This document shows positions 23,701 to 34,400 of a stretch of 64,000 bases of DNA, piece by piece. Each line of letters starts with the position of its first letter. Positions within the stretch are counted from its first letter, which is position 1. Under the pieces are notes generated by a model that was not told where the DNA came from, ran no database searches, and was given only the letters and a program-made list of their open reading frames with translations. The stretch comes from Undaria pinnatifida (lineage: Eukaryota; Sar; Phaeophyceae; Laminariales; Alariaceae): contig JABAKD010000012.1 of the NCBI GenBank assembly GCA_012845835.1, positions 14,014,695-14,078,694 of the forward strand, given 5' to 3'. The position numbers were made by a program, and so were the translations under genes.

Positions 23701-26700
23701 GTTCCACACATGGATGAACAACGCTCCGAACCCCTGCTTGGAAACGTCGTACATCCATACCATCAAGTCTCGCTTCACCGGGGCCCGCCATCGCTTCAAC
23801 TGAACCGGCACAGATTACGCCGCATTCCATCAAGTTCCACCGCGGCACATAGCAAGAGCGAACAACGACAAGGGAAGAAGAGGCACCATCGCAGCCGCAG
23901 CGTTTGGTTTGGGTTGGGTTAGGGTTGATGTTGGTTTGGCTTTTGGTTTTGTGTTGCCACTGTAGAGGCGTCGCCGTAAGCAGCTTATCTAACCGCTAAC
24001 CGGCGATCAACTAGACTATATTACGATGGTACTTTCAAGTATAAATATAGAGGCAGGCTCTACTGCATAGCGTGGATATTACAGCAAAAAATAGTATGTC
24101 AGTCGTTGAAACTTGGCCTTCGAGTACAGAGGCTTCACCGGTGTACCGGTATCAACATGTCAGTATGTACGTTTCAGCATCGATGTCTACTACAACAGCA
24201 CTTGACATTCAATATTTTCTAGAGCAGACATCGGGCTAACACGGTACACGGTGGTAGTCTAGAATAGGACATTCATAATTAACAATAAGTGATGCAGCTG
24301 AACGAGATAAGACGGGTCAATCGAATATAGATTTGCCGCCACAGCCGACGGTAACTGCTAATCCTTATTATATAACACGCTAACGTCGTGGTAGTGACGT
24401 CTAAATGGACCTTTGGAAAATATCTTGGTTATAACACCCCTCACTCGGCCTCCCACGGCCTCGCCGTGCCCCCACGTTCCACCCACACAGCAGCACTACG
24501 ACGTGCCGGCGAAAGAACAGTCGTCGGTGCACCACCTCGGCGAGGGGAGCATGGAAACCCCCCCACGCTTTTTCTTCGTTGCTGCCCGCTTTTTTTTTTT
24601 CGAACTCCAACTATATAAACTTTCGAATTGCTTTTGGGCCACTTGAGCCATGGACACGAGACGACAAGCGCGCCTGCGTCAACAGCAAGCACAACAACAC
24701 CAGGACCAATCACAGCAGCGTCGAGCCGTCGCCGCCGCCCGGCGCTCTCGCCGTGCGCAGAATCGGCAACGCGAGAACGATCCAACTATATAAAACTTTC
24801 GAATTGCTTTTGGGTCACTTGAGCCATGGACACGAGACGACAAGCGCGCCTGCGTCAACAGCAAGCACAACAACACCAGGACCAATCACAGCAGCGTCGA
24901 GCCGTCGCCATCGCTCGGCGCTCTCGCCGTGCGCAGAATCGGCAACGCGAGAACGATCCAACTATATTAAATTTTCCAATTGCTTTTGGGCCACTTGAGC
25001 CATGGACACGAGACGACAAGCGCGCCTGCGTCAACAGCAAGCACAACAACACCAGGACCAATCACAGCAGCGTCGAGCCGTCGCCGTCGCCCGGCGCTCT
25101 CGCCGTGCGCAGAATCGGCAACGCGAGAACGATGCCCAGCGCTCTCGCCGTCAGCGCAATCGAGAACGCGTCAACGACGCCCGGCGCTCCCGCTATCAGC
25201 AGAATCGAGAACGCGAAAACGACACCAGGCGCTCTCGCCGTCAGCAAAATAGGGACCGCCAAAACCAGGCCAGGCGCTCGCAGCATCGACAGAACCGGCA
25301 ACTCTACAACGCCCTGCGCAGAAATAGGGTGCCTGCCTCACGCTTCTCTATGTGTGCTCTTCCGCTCGAGAACATCTTCGAGGAAGAATGGCCCCGGCAC
25401 ATCCTCCCTGTGCGGACCGAGTGCCCTTCCTGCTACGCCCTCCTCTGGGCAAGTCCAGGCTAGACTTCGTACATACTTACAGAGCAACCCCGTACTTCTC
25501 TCCGTTGTTTTACACTGCTGTACGTACTATCATTACTACTGAAAATAATCAGTACTGAAGTACGTGTATGAAGCAATGAAGTACGTGTATTCGAATAATG
25601 CTAGGTAATAATTTGGCTAATAATGTCATAATAATACCTAGCACCATGCCAAAAATAACCTTTTCGCTGCATGTTACATGATCGTAGATACAGCCAGCGG
25701 CACAGCACAGAGGCGTGGCGTGGTATACTGCCGCTACTATAGGCATACCTAATACCAGGTCATATATATATGCCAGGAGACAGCACTGTCACCCCTTGAC
25801 AGACAACAATTTTGCCAACCTACCTGGTACTATTATTAACAATAGGTTTTGAGACCTCGGGGCAAAATCACGATCTAAATCATATAGATCGTCCAAATAA
25901 TCTACAGGAGATCTGTATCTGACCGTTTGGAGATGTTGTGCGGGGTCTGTATATAAAAAGAGTACAGATCAAACCATCGAAAAGCTTGCTATGAATGCAT
26001 CATGCAGATCGTGCGGCTCCCAGCGGGTAACATGAGCTAGACCATACAGATCTCGTCTGAAATATCGAGACCATCAATTGGGAATAGATCATCTGTCCGA
26101 CGTATGTAGGTTTTAGTGTGGAACAATCCACCCTACGCTGTTCACAGCGCACGCATTCCCTTGAAGGAAATGTCTCCTGACCAACCACATCTGTGGGTAC
26201 ATACCATATGCCCATGTTGTGAGCAGTTCAACAACGAAAACTGCAACCGAAGGGAAAAAACGCTCAACCAGACATACTACGATACCGGACACCGAGAACC
26301 GGATACAGCAGTGGTCCCTCTATAGTGCCGATTGATTAGTGACGGTTGTCCGCTATAGCGCCTGTGAGATCGCTGGGCACAAATGGGAATCCCCAGTAGT
26401 GGCAGTATGCGGAGTAGTGCCGGTTGCCGCACTGCTGCCGGTATTTCCCTCTATAGTGCACATACCGGCACTATCGCAGGACCGCCACTGCATCGATTAC
26501 CGCATACCAGTACCATAATACTGTACCGATAACCGCATACCGCAAACCACATACCGCATGTTGGTCATGGTACGGTATGGACTGGCAGAGCAATGCTGTA
26601 CGGTCTACCATTGTACCTGGTACCCGGTATACGAGTGGTACACAAGAATACAGCTGATGTCTCACAAACTATGAATACCTGTATCGGTTTCCGGTCTAGC

Positions 26701-29700
26701 TACGAGCTGGTCCGGCCGAGAGGGTCATGCTGTATTGGGAAGCTTTTTCCCATTGCACTTTTACGCATTTCGAGCTTAAATTTTATATGGAGCTCCCTTA
26801 GAGTACAACCGAACGATTCAAAGGGGGTCAAGTGTTTTTATGGCAGGAGTATATGGTCGTTTCAAGAAATATCCGGATCACGTTTTCGCCAAAAAGTGAG
26901 GGGGAAAATAAAAAATCAACCTTGGCCCCCTTTGAAGCTGTAGACGAAAGCGATGCTGAAAAAAAAATGGAATAAATCGATAATTTGGGTAGGGAAATCC
27001 AGATTTTGTGTCCCTCTCTTCGTAACATCTTGACTTTGTATTGCAGATATTAGGCGTGTCATATTTCTTCATATACAACGAATTAGGCGATGGCGAGGAT
27101 ATCGATCGTTTCGTCATGCCTTGAGAAATGTTCACACCAACAATCAGCCAAATCCACTGCTGTGCAGTGTTTTCGAGCTTTCGTACAGAATTTAGTATCA
27201 CCCCAGTAAGTGTTGGCACTCACTCGACATTGACTTTCTCGACCAAAACAACTCGGATTCCAAAATTTCTAACGTCTGCATACGATTCGTATGCGCTGCA
27301 GGCTCGGGAGTGCTGCAGCATGCTGTAAAAATTGGAGTCCTAGTATTTCCAAATGGTCGTGAAAACGCCGATACAACGGAATTTTGTTTTACGGCTGGAC
27401 CAGCTCGTATATACCATGGTATGCCATACCAAGGGCGAGTGATGCATTCATCCCTGCGAGAGATGATACCACATACCACATACCATGTGCCCGATGCTTC
27501 TTTGGAGAATTCTGCGTGTCTAACTGCTGTCTGTTTGTCTCTATCGTATCTGCCTGTCTGTCCGTCCGTATGCCGTTTGGTCGGTCAAACCGCATAAAAG
27601 CAAAAAAAAACAAGCCGTCTCGCAATCTACAACTCATAATGCGTACCAGATATCGTCATAAATAGCTAGCCAATCATATCCCGCCACACACATTTCGCAT
27701 TTCGCCACACCAATCCTTCTAGGGTGCAGTTGCGACCTTATGCTATTTCTCCGACTGCGAGTGTCGTTGGCCTACCGGTAGACTACAGCAGTACAGCAGT
27801 AGTACCGGTAGAATCTTGATAGAATCCTCGTGAATGTGTGGATGTGTGAATGTGTGAATGTGCGCGTCGGTGTCTTCTCACAGGAGGAACTTCGTACTTT
27901 CTGCGTTACAAACAGGAACAGGATTGCTGGCTTTGGTTGCTGTGTGGCCGACTCTACAAATAAACAAGAATTGACGTCATTAGTCTTCGACGGGCACACA
28001 AAACTCCAAGAGAGGAGACAAGACGTGTTCGAATACTATCAATAATACTGCTGTGTGATGTCTTAAGGGTTATGCGAGTGTTACTACAAAAAAATAAAGG
28101 GCAGACGACAGAAAGTGGTATACCGCAACCATTCCGCGCCACCGTGCGGTACAGCAGAATCCACCTACGTTTTTGACCCCGATCCGCGACGCTGATTGGT
28201 CAACTCAGCCTCGTACCGGTTTTTGACACCAACTCCTTGCGGTACATCGTACCGCGGCTTCTCAGCTCGGCCGTCGCCGTTTCCTGACGCGACCTAAAAC
28301 GCTTTCTGTCGCAAAATATACGATGTCTCGGTTTTTTATTCTTCTTATTCTTCTGTGGGGCATCGATTCCATGGACGTACATACGTGAGTGCGTGTGTCT
28401 CGGTTCTGTCACGTACGTACGCATTATCCTCTATGAATGGGTCCCTTGCGTTAAAATCTTGCGTCGTACGTACGCGACTCTCGCGGGTCTGCTGGCGTGC
28501 CTCGTGCGTGCTTTTGTGCCTTGTGCGGGAGCCTGTAAAATGTGTTACGTACGTCTATACGCGCTGTCTCTCTCGGTACCTATCTTCGGGACGTACGTAT
28601 GCGGATAGCATCACCGGAGCCGTGTACCGGGGGGTCTGATATATGTCCGAACTGGGAACGCGTTACGTCAAGGCCTGGTATATAGTCCGCACAATGGGTA
28701 CGTGTTATGCGATCGTCTCCTCTACCAAGTACTAGTTAACTGCGTCTTTCATTCAATTGACGAACGCGCTACAACAGTAGAGTACCACACATACATGCCA
28801 ATCATCCCACACGCACGAGCAAACCAGTACACTCGCAAAACGTAGGCATGAAACTTTTACATGCTCCCCACGAGGCACAAAGCCCGCAAGAGGCACGCCA
28901 GCAGACCCGAGAGTCGCGTACGTACGACGCAGGATTTTAACGCAAGGAACCTATTAATAGAGGATGATGCCTACGTGCGTGACAGAACCGTCAGAAAGCG
29001 GTGACGGTCGAGCTGAGAAGCCGCGGTACGATGTACCGCAAGGAGTTGGTGTCAAAAACCGGTACGAGGCTGAGTTGACCTATCAGCGTCGCCGATCGGG
29101 GTCAAAAACCTGGGCGTACTTTTCTGTACCGCACGGTGGCGCGGAACGGTTGCGGTTTACCGCTTTCTGTCGCCTGCCCAAAAATAAAATAGACTTCAGC
29201 TGTGAGATAGAAGGTTTCGTCGTAACTCATCTTTGCAAGATGTGTATGATACTCCAATCGAGCGTATTACTGGGTGTGTTTCCTCTTGAAGGATATAGGT
29301 CGGCGACTCCACTTGGAACTCCAGTGTAGCTTGTACCAGAGTCAACAGGGTGATGTTAATCAATCTGTGCACGGAAACTATAAAACCCGTTCTTGAGAGG
29401 GCCAAAATCTGTCGGCTATGGAACGCATCAGTTTGCTACGTATATCCTGTAGTCGTTCAACCGACGAGGGGAGGGCGGGGATTTTAAGCGCGGGGGGGGG
29501 GGGGGGCACGGGGTTGAAAAAGGGCGGGGGGGGGAAGGGCTTCCAACATTTTTAGGTCGCAAAAATGTATAGGAGCTTGCTGTTTGTACGCGTGGTGCTA
29601 GGTCTAGGCGATGGTTGGGATGGCGGGGAAGAGGGGGCGGGGGGAAGGTAATTAACTTGACCATTGTTTAAGAACAAGGTAAACCGCCATACTTGTACGT

Positions 29701-31218
29701 AGTCGTTACGGTTAAACGCTTGTTATTCCTGAATACACCACGGCATCATCAGCACAACCAGTGTCCTTCCTGATTGTTCACACTAACACACAATTAAAAA
29801 GAGAGTTCGAAGGGGTGAAACCGTTATTTCTGTCACATAATGTACCGAGGGGGTCTCCCAATGGCGCCGGTATGTGCCAGCCCAACATACCGGCACTATT
29901 CAGGGCGTATTGGGAATAGAGATACTGTTAGAGTTATAGAGTTCGAGTAGTGCCAAGCGATTTCACCGGTGCTATAGAGAGCCGTGGCACTATCCAACCG
30001 GCACTATCAGGAGCCCCGCACTGCTGTAACCCAAAGACAGCATCAGCACACCCAGTCTCCGTCCCGGTTCTTCATTCTAGAGCATGCTGACAATACACCA
30101 CGTGGAACATCCACTCTGCAGAATTTACTGTGTAGTAACTGCAACACTAAAGCATTACGTCCTTCACGGCTGCTTCACGTGACACTGCTGCTCCACGGTA
30201 CGAGTCTACACTTGCGAGTATTTCACCAGGAGCACAACCATAACATCGATGAATATCAAGTGGAGTTGTCTGGACTGGTCAATGCCACAAGCACAACAAT
30301 AAAATATTGGGGGGAAAGGGAAGGTGCGACAAAAAGTCGCTGACAAAAATCGCGACAAGCTCTGACGATATGATGATGCCGTGATGATGCAGCAGCAGCA
30401 GCAGCGTTTCGCGGGAACGCTTTTCCATCATATTCTACGGCATCACTCGAAACAATTCGCTCCTAAAAAACCCATTATTAAAAGTAAGAACGCCGATTTT
30501 CCACGCTCGAGCTCCGTCGCCTCATCTAAACGGGATAACCTCAAGCAGTACGTGGCGCAGGTATTGCTGTTTCTTAGTTAGACAAGAACATGCCGGTACA
30601 AACATAAGAACCTCCGCATCCTCAAAGCTGCAGTACAACAAAATCTTTGGCCTCCGTTTGGCACTCGAGAGTACGCCTGCCAGCGTTACCTCTGGCATGA
30701 TAGAGGCAGACAAGGCGAGAGGGGGGGTACTGATTCTATCCTGTATCGTAACGAAGATAAAATAACACAAAATACGAACAATTCGTACGGGCAACGAAAA
30801 TAGACACAGCAGGCTCCCATTACTCAGCGTTCTATCAGTGTGATTCAGCAAACTACACAGGAAGAGACCCCAAGGCAAGGTGTGTTGTTTGGGTGTGGAG
30901 TCTGGAAGTCTGCAGAGTGGCTTCGTCCCGAGGGCTTCAGGATAGCTGACCGGGGCGGCAGACAACTTACCACCCCTTGGGGTCGCAGCAGGCTTGATCA
31001 GTTTTTTAATAGGGTTATTAAAACAGGGGTTCAGATCGACGGAGAAAAGGGCAAGATAAGTAGGACTTTACAGACCGTGAAAAAACAAGTCTTACCACCA
31101 GCCCAGCGAGCGCAGCGAAGCCAAGAATGAGCTGCAAGGCGTAGGCGTAGTTCTCCGATATGAGGTGACAGCCTTCGGCGTCGGTCTCGACCGCACCGTA
31201 CGGCGTGGGGGCAGCCAT
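20713..31218 (-). CDS. STIMATE: STIMATE/TMEM110-family membrane protein
   Basis: Five exons in matching phase: 31096-31218 (ATG), 23680-23799, 22681-22824, 21881-22092 and 20717-20803 (stop TAA at 20713-20715 if the GTAAGT donor is not used). Key segments: ENYAYALQLILGFAALAGLV; RDLMVWMYDVSKQGFGALFI; DECAMYFVNFLLDIAIGTFM; GDYGTPPLF; LTIVMIICPWILNALQFWVL then DNVLM. These match, in order, the family landmarks DTSKQ..G.LFIH, NFLLD, GEYG.P and W..DN.LM. Five hydrophobic segments fit a multi-pass ER membrane protein. In animals STIMATE sits at ER-plasma membrane junctions and helps STIM1 activate store-operated calcium entry; whether that holds here is unknown. Intron 1 is 7.3 kb and full of mobile elements. 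The gene is divergent from the 31415 gene. A further tail exon may lie at 18064-18361. Confidence 0.88.
20935..21110 (+). repeat. 22-bp tandem repeat, about eight units
   Basis: Units of GGTCTAGACGGCCGTCCGTC with one or two changes each, in the intron after STIMATE exon 4. The unit contains an XbaI-like TCTAGA and the self-complementary ACGGCCGT. Confidence 0.9.
22120..22660 (+). repeat. degenerate AATCAACC / AAGCAAGCGAG repeat
   Basis: About 540 bp of A/C-rich words in the STIMATE intron between exons 3 and 4, ending in five AATC units (22619-22642). Confidence 0.8.
24606..25136 (+). repeat. 176-bp tandem triplication containing TATA-like box, leader and start codon
   Basis: Three units with start codons at 24650, 24826 and 25002, exactly 176 bp apart. 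Each unit has CCAACTATATAAA (third copy changed to ACTATATTAAAT) about 30 bp upstream of CACTTGAGCCATGG and then the same 49 codons. Because 176 is not a multiple of three, reading from one unit into the next shifts frame. Unit 1 ends at its next TATA box (TAA), unit 2 reads on out of frame, and unit 3 continues into the long ORF. Confidence 0.85.
25002..25463 (+). CDS. Arg/Gln-rich 153-residue ORF, possible Helitron-type N-terminal fragment
   Basis: The protein starts MDTRRQARLRQQQAQQHQ, then has five 15-residue repeats of the type ARRSRYQQNREREND, and ends with a Cys pair in TECPSCYALLWASPG. Arg-rich repeats followed by a C-x2-C..L-W stretch are seen near the N-termini of Helitron Rep/helicase and related mobile-element proteins. 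I rate this as resemblance only. No helicase or Rep domain follows, so it would be a truncated copy. It sits in antisense orientation inside the first STIMATE intron. A simple-repeat ORF without function is the alternative. Confidence 0.4.
   Translation: MDTRRQARLRQQQAQQHQDQSQQRRAVAVARRSRRAQNRQRENDAQRSRRQRNRERVNDARRSRYQQNRERENDTRRSRRQQNRDRQNQARRSQHRQNRQLYNALRRNRVPASRFSMCALPLENIFEEEWPRHILPVRTECPSCYALLWASPG
26280..26480 (-). mobile_element. MITE-like element family B, copy 1 (inverted)
   Basis: Contains GGTCCCTCTATAGTGCCG at one end and TTTCCCTCTATAGTGCACA near the other, with internal GGCAGTATGCGGAGTAGTGCC. Related copies are at 29860-30020, 41385-41580 and 50370-50540. Confidence 0.55.
28085..29195. 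mobile_element. 1.1-kb inverted-repeat (fold-back or TIR) element
   Basis: Left arm about 28090-28545 and right arm about 28850-29190 are near-complementary over several hundred bases, e.g. TGCGTCGTACGTACGCGACT in the left arm and its complement near 28910-28935. The arms end at GACAGAAAG..TACCGC near 28105 and its complement near 29165. The 300-bp centre has no ORF I can support. The left arm reads CTCTATGAATGGG where the right arm complement reads CTCTATTAATAGG. Confidence 0.75.
29203..29285 (+). repeat. dispersed repeat, copy 1 (other copy 55738-55830)
   Basis: Shares CTGTGAGAT, TTTCGTCG(T/A)AACTCAT, TTGCAAG and GGGTGTGTTT with 55738-55830. A shorter inverted relative lies at 33490-33550. 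Confidence 0.65.
29860..30020 (+). mobile_element. MITE-like element family B, copy 2 (diverged)
   Basis: Carries CCGGCACTAT at several points, GCTATAGAGAGCC, and GAGTAGTGCCAAGCGATTTC, in the same order as the copies at 41 and 50 kb. It is the most degenerate copy. Confidence 0.45.
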
Positions 31219-31414
31219 CTGGCGAACAAACGTGGCTGTTCACTGCCTCATCTGACCCATCAGACTCTAGAAGTCGAACCGCTCCAAACATCCCTCTAAA
31301 TTTTTAATAACTCCCTCGCAGACAGCTCCGGAGTCCTCGAGTGAGTGTACACCAAAAACAAAAGCGCACGTAGCTCGACGTGCAGGGCTCGGGTCGGCGA
31401 ACCAATTGTTATCA
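31219..31414. promoter_or_regulatory. shared divergent promoter region, STIMATE / 31415 gene
   Basis: 196 bp separate the start codons of the STIMATE-like gene (-) and the large + strand gene. No TATA box is obvious. As at 3741-3926, the spacing suggests a bidirectional promoter (inference). Confidence 0.45.
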
Positions 31415-34400
31415 ATGGACACAGCCGAGGCTGCGGGGGGCTCCAGCGGCCCGGCGTCGTCATCAGATGCTGGGGCTGTGTCCGACGATTCCCCGAAGGA
31501 ACCTCCACCTGGGTCTCCGGAGTCTCGTGATGATGCCTCTGCACCTGAAGACACGAAACAACCCACTGCCACAGACACCACTGCTGCTGTGCCGACAGCT
31601 ACTGTGCCAACTCCCCCACCGCGGCATTGCCTTGGTGCTAGAGGATACGATGGAGGATACTTCGACGTGGGCTCCTTCTTCGTCTTCCACCAGGAGCCGC
31701 CAGCACTGCCGGGGCCGAACGAGGAACCAGCAGGCTCTCCCCGGGGCGTGGATTCGGGTCTACTTGCTCCTCCTCCTCCCCCCTCAGGCACCCCGTCATC
31801 CCCCCCTCCTGCTACTGCTGACCGGCAACCCTCCCCTCTCGGGTATGACTTTTTAGACGGGCTCAAAGTCAAGCCCTCCGAACACCAGGGCAAGGCAGTG
31901 GAGGGGGAGGGATCGGAGGAGGCGATGTCGGCGTTCGTGGAGTTGCAACGGCAGGTAAAGGCCGTAGCGGTTGGAGATATTTACCCATGCCTGCCGTTTT
32001 TTACCCGTCGAAAAATAAGCGCCATGCCTGTTGGCGCCACCTCGAAGCGAGCACGAAGCAGCGTCGGTAAAGGCCATGGGTGCGGTGGTGTGACGATGTG
32101 TCACCTCGTATGTGTGCGTGCGAAGCATATGCCAAGCGCGTTGCAAGTTTTTCAGCAGCAGTTGCAACGCAACAGTAGTGTATGTTTGTGTACCCGTCTC
32201 CCACATACGCGTCATGTACGTGCTGAATGCACCGTCCCCAAGAGGCGAGCGCACAGCAAATTCCAGGGATTTTGCAGAGAGTCATTTTTCGCTGCTCTTT
32301 GCTCATGTGCAACGGCAACGCCTGCTTCCACAGCAGTCCGCCATTCGGGCTAACTTTGCCGCTTAACAGTCAAGAGCTTACCACTTGTTCGAGAACCCTA
32401 CTCTCTTCCTTAGTCAAATACTGATATTTCGAGATGTTCCATTGGTCAACACACGCTGGAGAACCCTTCATTGGTACTGCTACTAATTATATTACTCGTA
32501 CAGACAGTTGGTTTGGGATTTACTACTTGCGTATGTATCCAAACCCGCAAAGGGGGCGCGGTTTGTTATAATCTACTATCTGATAGACTGTAAACTCGTT
32601 TGGGGTGGTCGCATGTTACTTCTGCCCGGTTACTTGAGCGGTGGCTACCTGCTCTCGCGGGTCTTCGGGGCGGTAGGTAAGCTGTTCGAGTTTGCGAACT
32701 AGGAAGCACTTCCAGACGGGATCAAGGCACGGGCGTAGACCAAACCCAACTCCTAATCCTAACCGTAACCCGGACACCAACCCGGACCCAATTCGGGCCA
32801 AAAACGGGCGAGAAACGCGGCTGCTACGCTTTTCTATATTGTTTTATTGCGATATGCAGACCACCTCAAAGCCCTCGGCCAATGAGAGAGCGTGAAAACT
32901 GCCCTCCAAGACCCGCGCTTGCCACATTGTTAGGTCTGCTGGCTGGAGCCAATTTTGGCTTGTTTTGGCTGCGGGCTGGGTTGAGGGTTACGGTTAGAGT
33001 TTTGACAGCAGTGATGACCGGTCGAAACGAATTTTTACGGTCCGCGCTGGCGTTAGACTCTTGCGTTTGTTGTTGTTGCGCGACCACCGCAAAGCTAAAG
33101 CTCGCGCTCGTACGTACGTGTGTACTTGGGAGTCAGTTCTTGCGAAGTGTCCAACCGGAAATTCACGAAGAATCCGCAGTTCGAAGTCGTCACTCGATGC
33201 GAAGGCGGAAAAGCGGCGCGGCCGTGATTTTTTTGCCAATTTTGGCTCGTTTTGGCTACAGTTTGGGGTAGGGCTAAGGTCAGGGTTAGAGATTGGGCCT
33301 ACGCCCGCACCTTGATCCTGCGTGAAAGTTCTTCCAGGCCCGCAATATCGATGGAATTTCGTGACCTCGTGACACCCGTTGTATATACAGCGGACAGTTG
33401 GAACTAGTTCAAAATGTTCACTCTCTATTAATAGCACTAATGGGAGTGTCGCCGACGTATATTGTTCATGAGGACGCACACACCTCGTATTTAGCACGCC
33501 CGATCAGAGTATCACACACAGCTTGCAAAGATGACTGTCTACTTAATCCACGATCTCACAGCTCTTAGACGTGTATTATTATTTTGTTACTAACTCAATA
33601 GGGACCAGTTGAGGGGCGCCGGAAGAGAAATGATCGCGGTGACTGCTCGCGACCTACTACGTAGCCATCCCGGTACTGCATGTGCTTTGGTTTTGGTTTT
33701 CTAATCCTTCTTGAGGTATATAGACTACATGTTTAGAGACCCAAGAAAAACGAATCGATCTAGAGACCAAACAACGACCACTATAATTGCATCTATGGCG
33801 ACCAAAAAAACGGCCACTTTCCGTCGTATCAAGAGACTTTCGGTGGGAAGAACGCGCAGCAGTAGACGTATGATATCACTATGCTGCGCGTGTCGTACAG
33901 CTCATTACATTCCCCCGGCAGCCCGGACCGCTTAGTGTGGTCGAGGCTGAACTTCCCTAAATAACATCGACACATTGTTCCCGTTCAGGGCCGAAAGGGG
34001 TTCGTGTCAAATCAGCCCATCCCAGCTCGTCCGCGGATAGGTGTCAGATACGCGAAGATACACCTTGTACGTACTAACTACTTTATGCTTCGAATTATCG
34101 TATCGATTTAGATGTCTGTACTCGTAGATCCTTAATGTTCTCGACATGTTACTGATGAAGACTGTTTAATAGCTGCCTTCTTCGTCACAGGCAACGTGTC
34201 GGCTCTCTTGACACTTGACGGACAGGCGTCATGGACAGACGTCACCGTCAATGACGTCCGCCAAGTAAACCCCTACCCTAGAAGTAGTAATTTGCGGCTG
34301 AAAAGGCCTTGCCGTGTCTAAGATAGCCTCCAACCGATCTCTTTGGTCACCGGCGTAAAGGCAACTGGGTAGCTGTTAGTTACTTTGTAGCTGATTTTTG

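Noticed and set aside
32500-32705. Extra exon of the 31415 gene (GGYLLSRVFGAVG stretch before GTAAGC)
   Set aside because: Donor is plausible but there is no acceptor with the right phase; left out.
32745-33300. Telomere or interstitial telomeric repeat
   Set aside because: CCTAA/TTAGG-like words are few, irregular and interrupted; no array.
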